A stretch of 13,252 nucleotides of DNA from Parelusimicrobium sp031549165 (GTDB taxonomy: Bacteria; Elusimicrobiota; Elusimicrobia; Elusimicrobiales; Elusimicrobiaceae). The DNA lies in NCBI GenBank assembly GCA_031549165.1, contig JAVBQE010000147.1, positions 1-13,252 on the forward strand. Direction: 5' to 3'. The translations under genes and the position numbers were made by a program. Below are positions 12,070-13,252 of this stretch, in pieces. The notes under the pieces are model-generated. The model had not been told where the DNA came from, made no database searches, and worked only from the letters and a program-made list of their open reading frames with translations. Within the stretch, counting starts at the first letter, position 1. Every line of letters begins with the position of its first letter.

Positions 12070-13252
12070 CTCTTTAATTTTATATATTGCCTGCCCGAGG
12101 GCCACGCCGCCGTCGCCCGCGGGGATGATATTACCAGTATAAACTTTAAATTTATTTTTCTCAAGCTCTTTTTTCAGGCCGCAGAGTAAAACCTTGTTTT
12201 GAAAGCAGCCTCCGCTTAATACTATTTGTTTGATGCCTATTTTTTTAGCCGCCTGCAAAGTCATTGTTATAAGGGTTTTGTGAAAGCGCGCCGCTATTCT
12301 TTCTTTGCTTTCTTTTCTTAAAGATATTTCTTTGAGCATTGCCGCGGTGTTTAAAATATACGCAGCGCTTTCTTTTTTAATTTCAAAACTGTATGGCTTA
12401 ACATTTAGACTTTTGCACAAACTTTCTAACTCCATTGCTGCCTGCGCCTGGTACGTCGTGGTATTTCTTAAGCCAGCAAGGCAAGCGGCCGCGTCAAAAA
12501 TTCTTCCCACACTGCTGGACGGGTAAACGTTAACCTTATTTCTTAACGCATTAAGCGCGCTTTTTATTGCCTGCGGGGGAACGGTTAGTTTAGCGTTTGG
12601 CAGATAGGAAAGAGCAAATTTCCAGATGTCCTGCGTGTCCGGCTGGAGTAGGGGAACGCTTAAAAAATGGGCCCGGCGCTTGACTGTTTTGGCGTTTACT
12701 TCCAAAAATTCTCCGCCCCATAAAGCGCCGTCCGGGCCCAGGCCGAGCCCGTCATAAATTATGCCTAAGTAAGGCGTTTTCAAGCGGTGCTGCGCGCCTA
12801 CGGCAAGCGCGTGAGCGGCATGGTGAGGCACGGGCCGCGCCTTCGGCGCGGCTAGGCGCGAAGTAAAATATTGCGGGTGCATATCCCGCGCAAAAAACTT
12901 AGGTTTAATATTTAAAAATTTTTTTGTCTTCTCAAGCGTTTCTAAATAAAAAATTTGGTTTTCTTTTTCCTTAAGGTCGCCCAGATACTGGCTTAAGTAT
13001 GCATAATTTCCCTTAACCAAACAAAACCCGCCTGTCTTTTGTGCGCCGTAAGCAAGCAGGGTTTTGTTTTTAGGATTATCAATTTTTATTTTGCTGTTTA
13101 CAAACCCGCGCGCGCGGCGGACAACGTGCATTTCTCCGCTGCTTTCAAAAACAATTGAGTCGTCTATACGGTTATAAATATCTCTGTCATGGCTGACAAT
13201 TAAATCCGCTTTAACAAGCTTTTCATCTGCGATGATAGCCTCGTTGGATTCA
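12058..13252 (-). CDS. hypF: Carbamoyltransferase HypF, 3' part (5' end outside window)
   Basis: HypF uses carbamoyl phosphate and ATP to make the thiocarbamate on HypE that becomes the CN ligands of [NiFe] hydrogenase. About 397 C-terminal codons are visible, and the frame stays open to the window edge. The first residues, E-S-N-E-A-I-I-A and then S-H-D-R-D-I-Y-N-R-I-D-D-S-I-V-F, are the end of the YrdC-like domain. R-R-A-R-G-F-V then starts the Kae1-like domain. The Kae1-like part has P-H-H-A-A-H (HxxxH metal site), I-Y-D-G-L-G-L-G-P-D-G-A-L-W-G-G-E, V-L-S-G-G-C-F-Q-N and P-A-G-D-G-G-V-A-L-G-Q-A. ATG 13131 is an internal Met, not the start. The zinc-finger and acylphosphatase domains should lie beyond the window. 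The stop codon comes from a repeat element. Confidence 0.93.
   Translation of the reverse strand, partial: ESNEAIIADEKLVKADLIVSHDRDIYNRIDDSIVFESSGEMHVVRRARGFVNSKIKIDNPKNKTLLAYGAQKTGGFCLVKGNYAYLSQYLGDLKEKENQIFYLETLEKTKKFLNIKPKFFARDMHPQYFTSRLAAPKARPVPHHAAHALAVGAQHRLKTPYLGIIYDGLGLGPDGALWGGEFLEVNAKTVKRRAHFLSVPLLQPDTQDIWKFALSYLPNAKLTVPPQAIKSALNALRNKVNVYPSSSVGRIFDAAACLAGLRNTTTYQAQAAMELESLCKSLNVKPYSFEIKKESAAYILNTAAMLKEISLRKESKERIAARFHKTLITMTLQAAKKIGIKQIVLSGGCFQNKVLLCGLKKELEKNKFKVYTGNIIPAGDGGVALGQAIYKIKELSS
12834..12852. other. GC palindrome within hypF coding sequence
   Basis: GCCGCGCC (12834-12841) and GGCGCGGC (12845-12852) form a perfect 8-bp stem with a TTC loop, in the codons for L-A-A-P-K-A-R-P, a few residues before the HxxxH motif. 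It is unusually GC-rich for this gene and may be a small palindromic insertion tolerated in frame. Confidence 0.4.

Noticed and set aside
13129..13131. ATG at 13131 as the start of the HypF-like gene
   Set aside because: The frame stays open upstream and encodes the conserved end of the YrdC-like domain, so this Met is internal.

Overview
The window looks like a chromosomal segment of a Gram-negative, probably anaerobic, gut-type bacterium. The best guess is Elusimicrobiota (Elusimicrobium-like). The reasons are type IV pilin N-termini of the [24 protein letters not shown] type in more than one gene (that lineage is known for many pilin/pseudopilin genes), an iron-sulfur serine dehydratase, hydrogenase maturation (hypF), an outer-membrane beta-barrel and a lipoprotein, and many short palindromic intergenic repeats. 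The lineage is an inference from gene content.

Layout. 1-550: the 3' part of a type IV pilin gene with a C12 run just upstream of its hydrophobic helix, ended by a hairpin terminator. 549-2416 (minus): an operon of two MntP-like membrane proteins followed by recO. 2453-2598: a repeat-bearing intergenic region. 2599-4928 (plus): L-serine dehydratase and a Sel1-repeat lipoprotein. 4929-5234: no gene, but GCGC-rich hairpins, a long inverted repeat and a terminator. 5235-9712 (minus): a REC/HD-GYP cyclic-di-GMP phosphodiesterase, then a 1119-residue hybrid histidine kinase with two receivers and an HPt domain. 9888-9958: tRNA-Gly(CCC), followed by another nested palindrome. 10102-11315 (plus): a membrane-anchored protein with a CBM48/AMPK-type glycogen-binding domain, then a second type IV pilin gene, then a bidirectional terminator. 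11354-11968 (minus): an outer-membrane beta-barrel. 11988-12069: a TGTCATTCTGA-type repeat. 12058-13252 (minus): the C-terminal part of hypF, which runs off the window.

The most notable point is in the two pilin genes. Both carry a run of exactly 12 cytosines immediately before the conserved pilin helix. In the second gene the run lies inside the coding sequence for the leader peptide. As assembled, the good start (ATG 10735 with AAGGAG) is one frame off the pilin body. With 13 (or 10) C's the gene reads as a textbook prepilin whose leader ends RAKG|FTLIE. The tract therefore looks like an ON/OFF phase-variation switch placed in the part of the protein that prepilin peptidase removes, so in-frame changes of tract length would not alter the mature pilin. 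In the first gene the tract is also present, but stops in all three frames separate it from the pilin body. A 22-bp segment bounded by TTTGA repeats may explain this.

The HD-GYP protein and hybrid kinase form a plausible cyclic-di-GMP signalling pair beside the pilin locus. That they control pili is only an inference from proximity.
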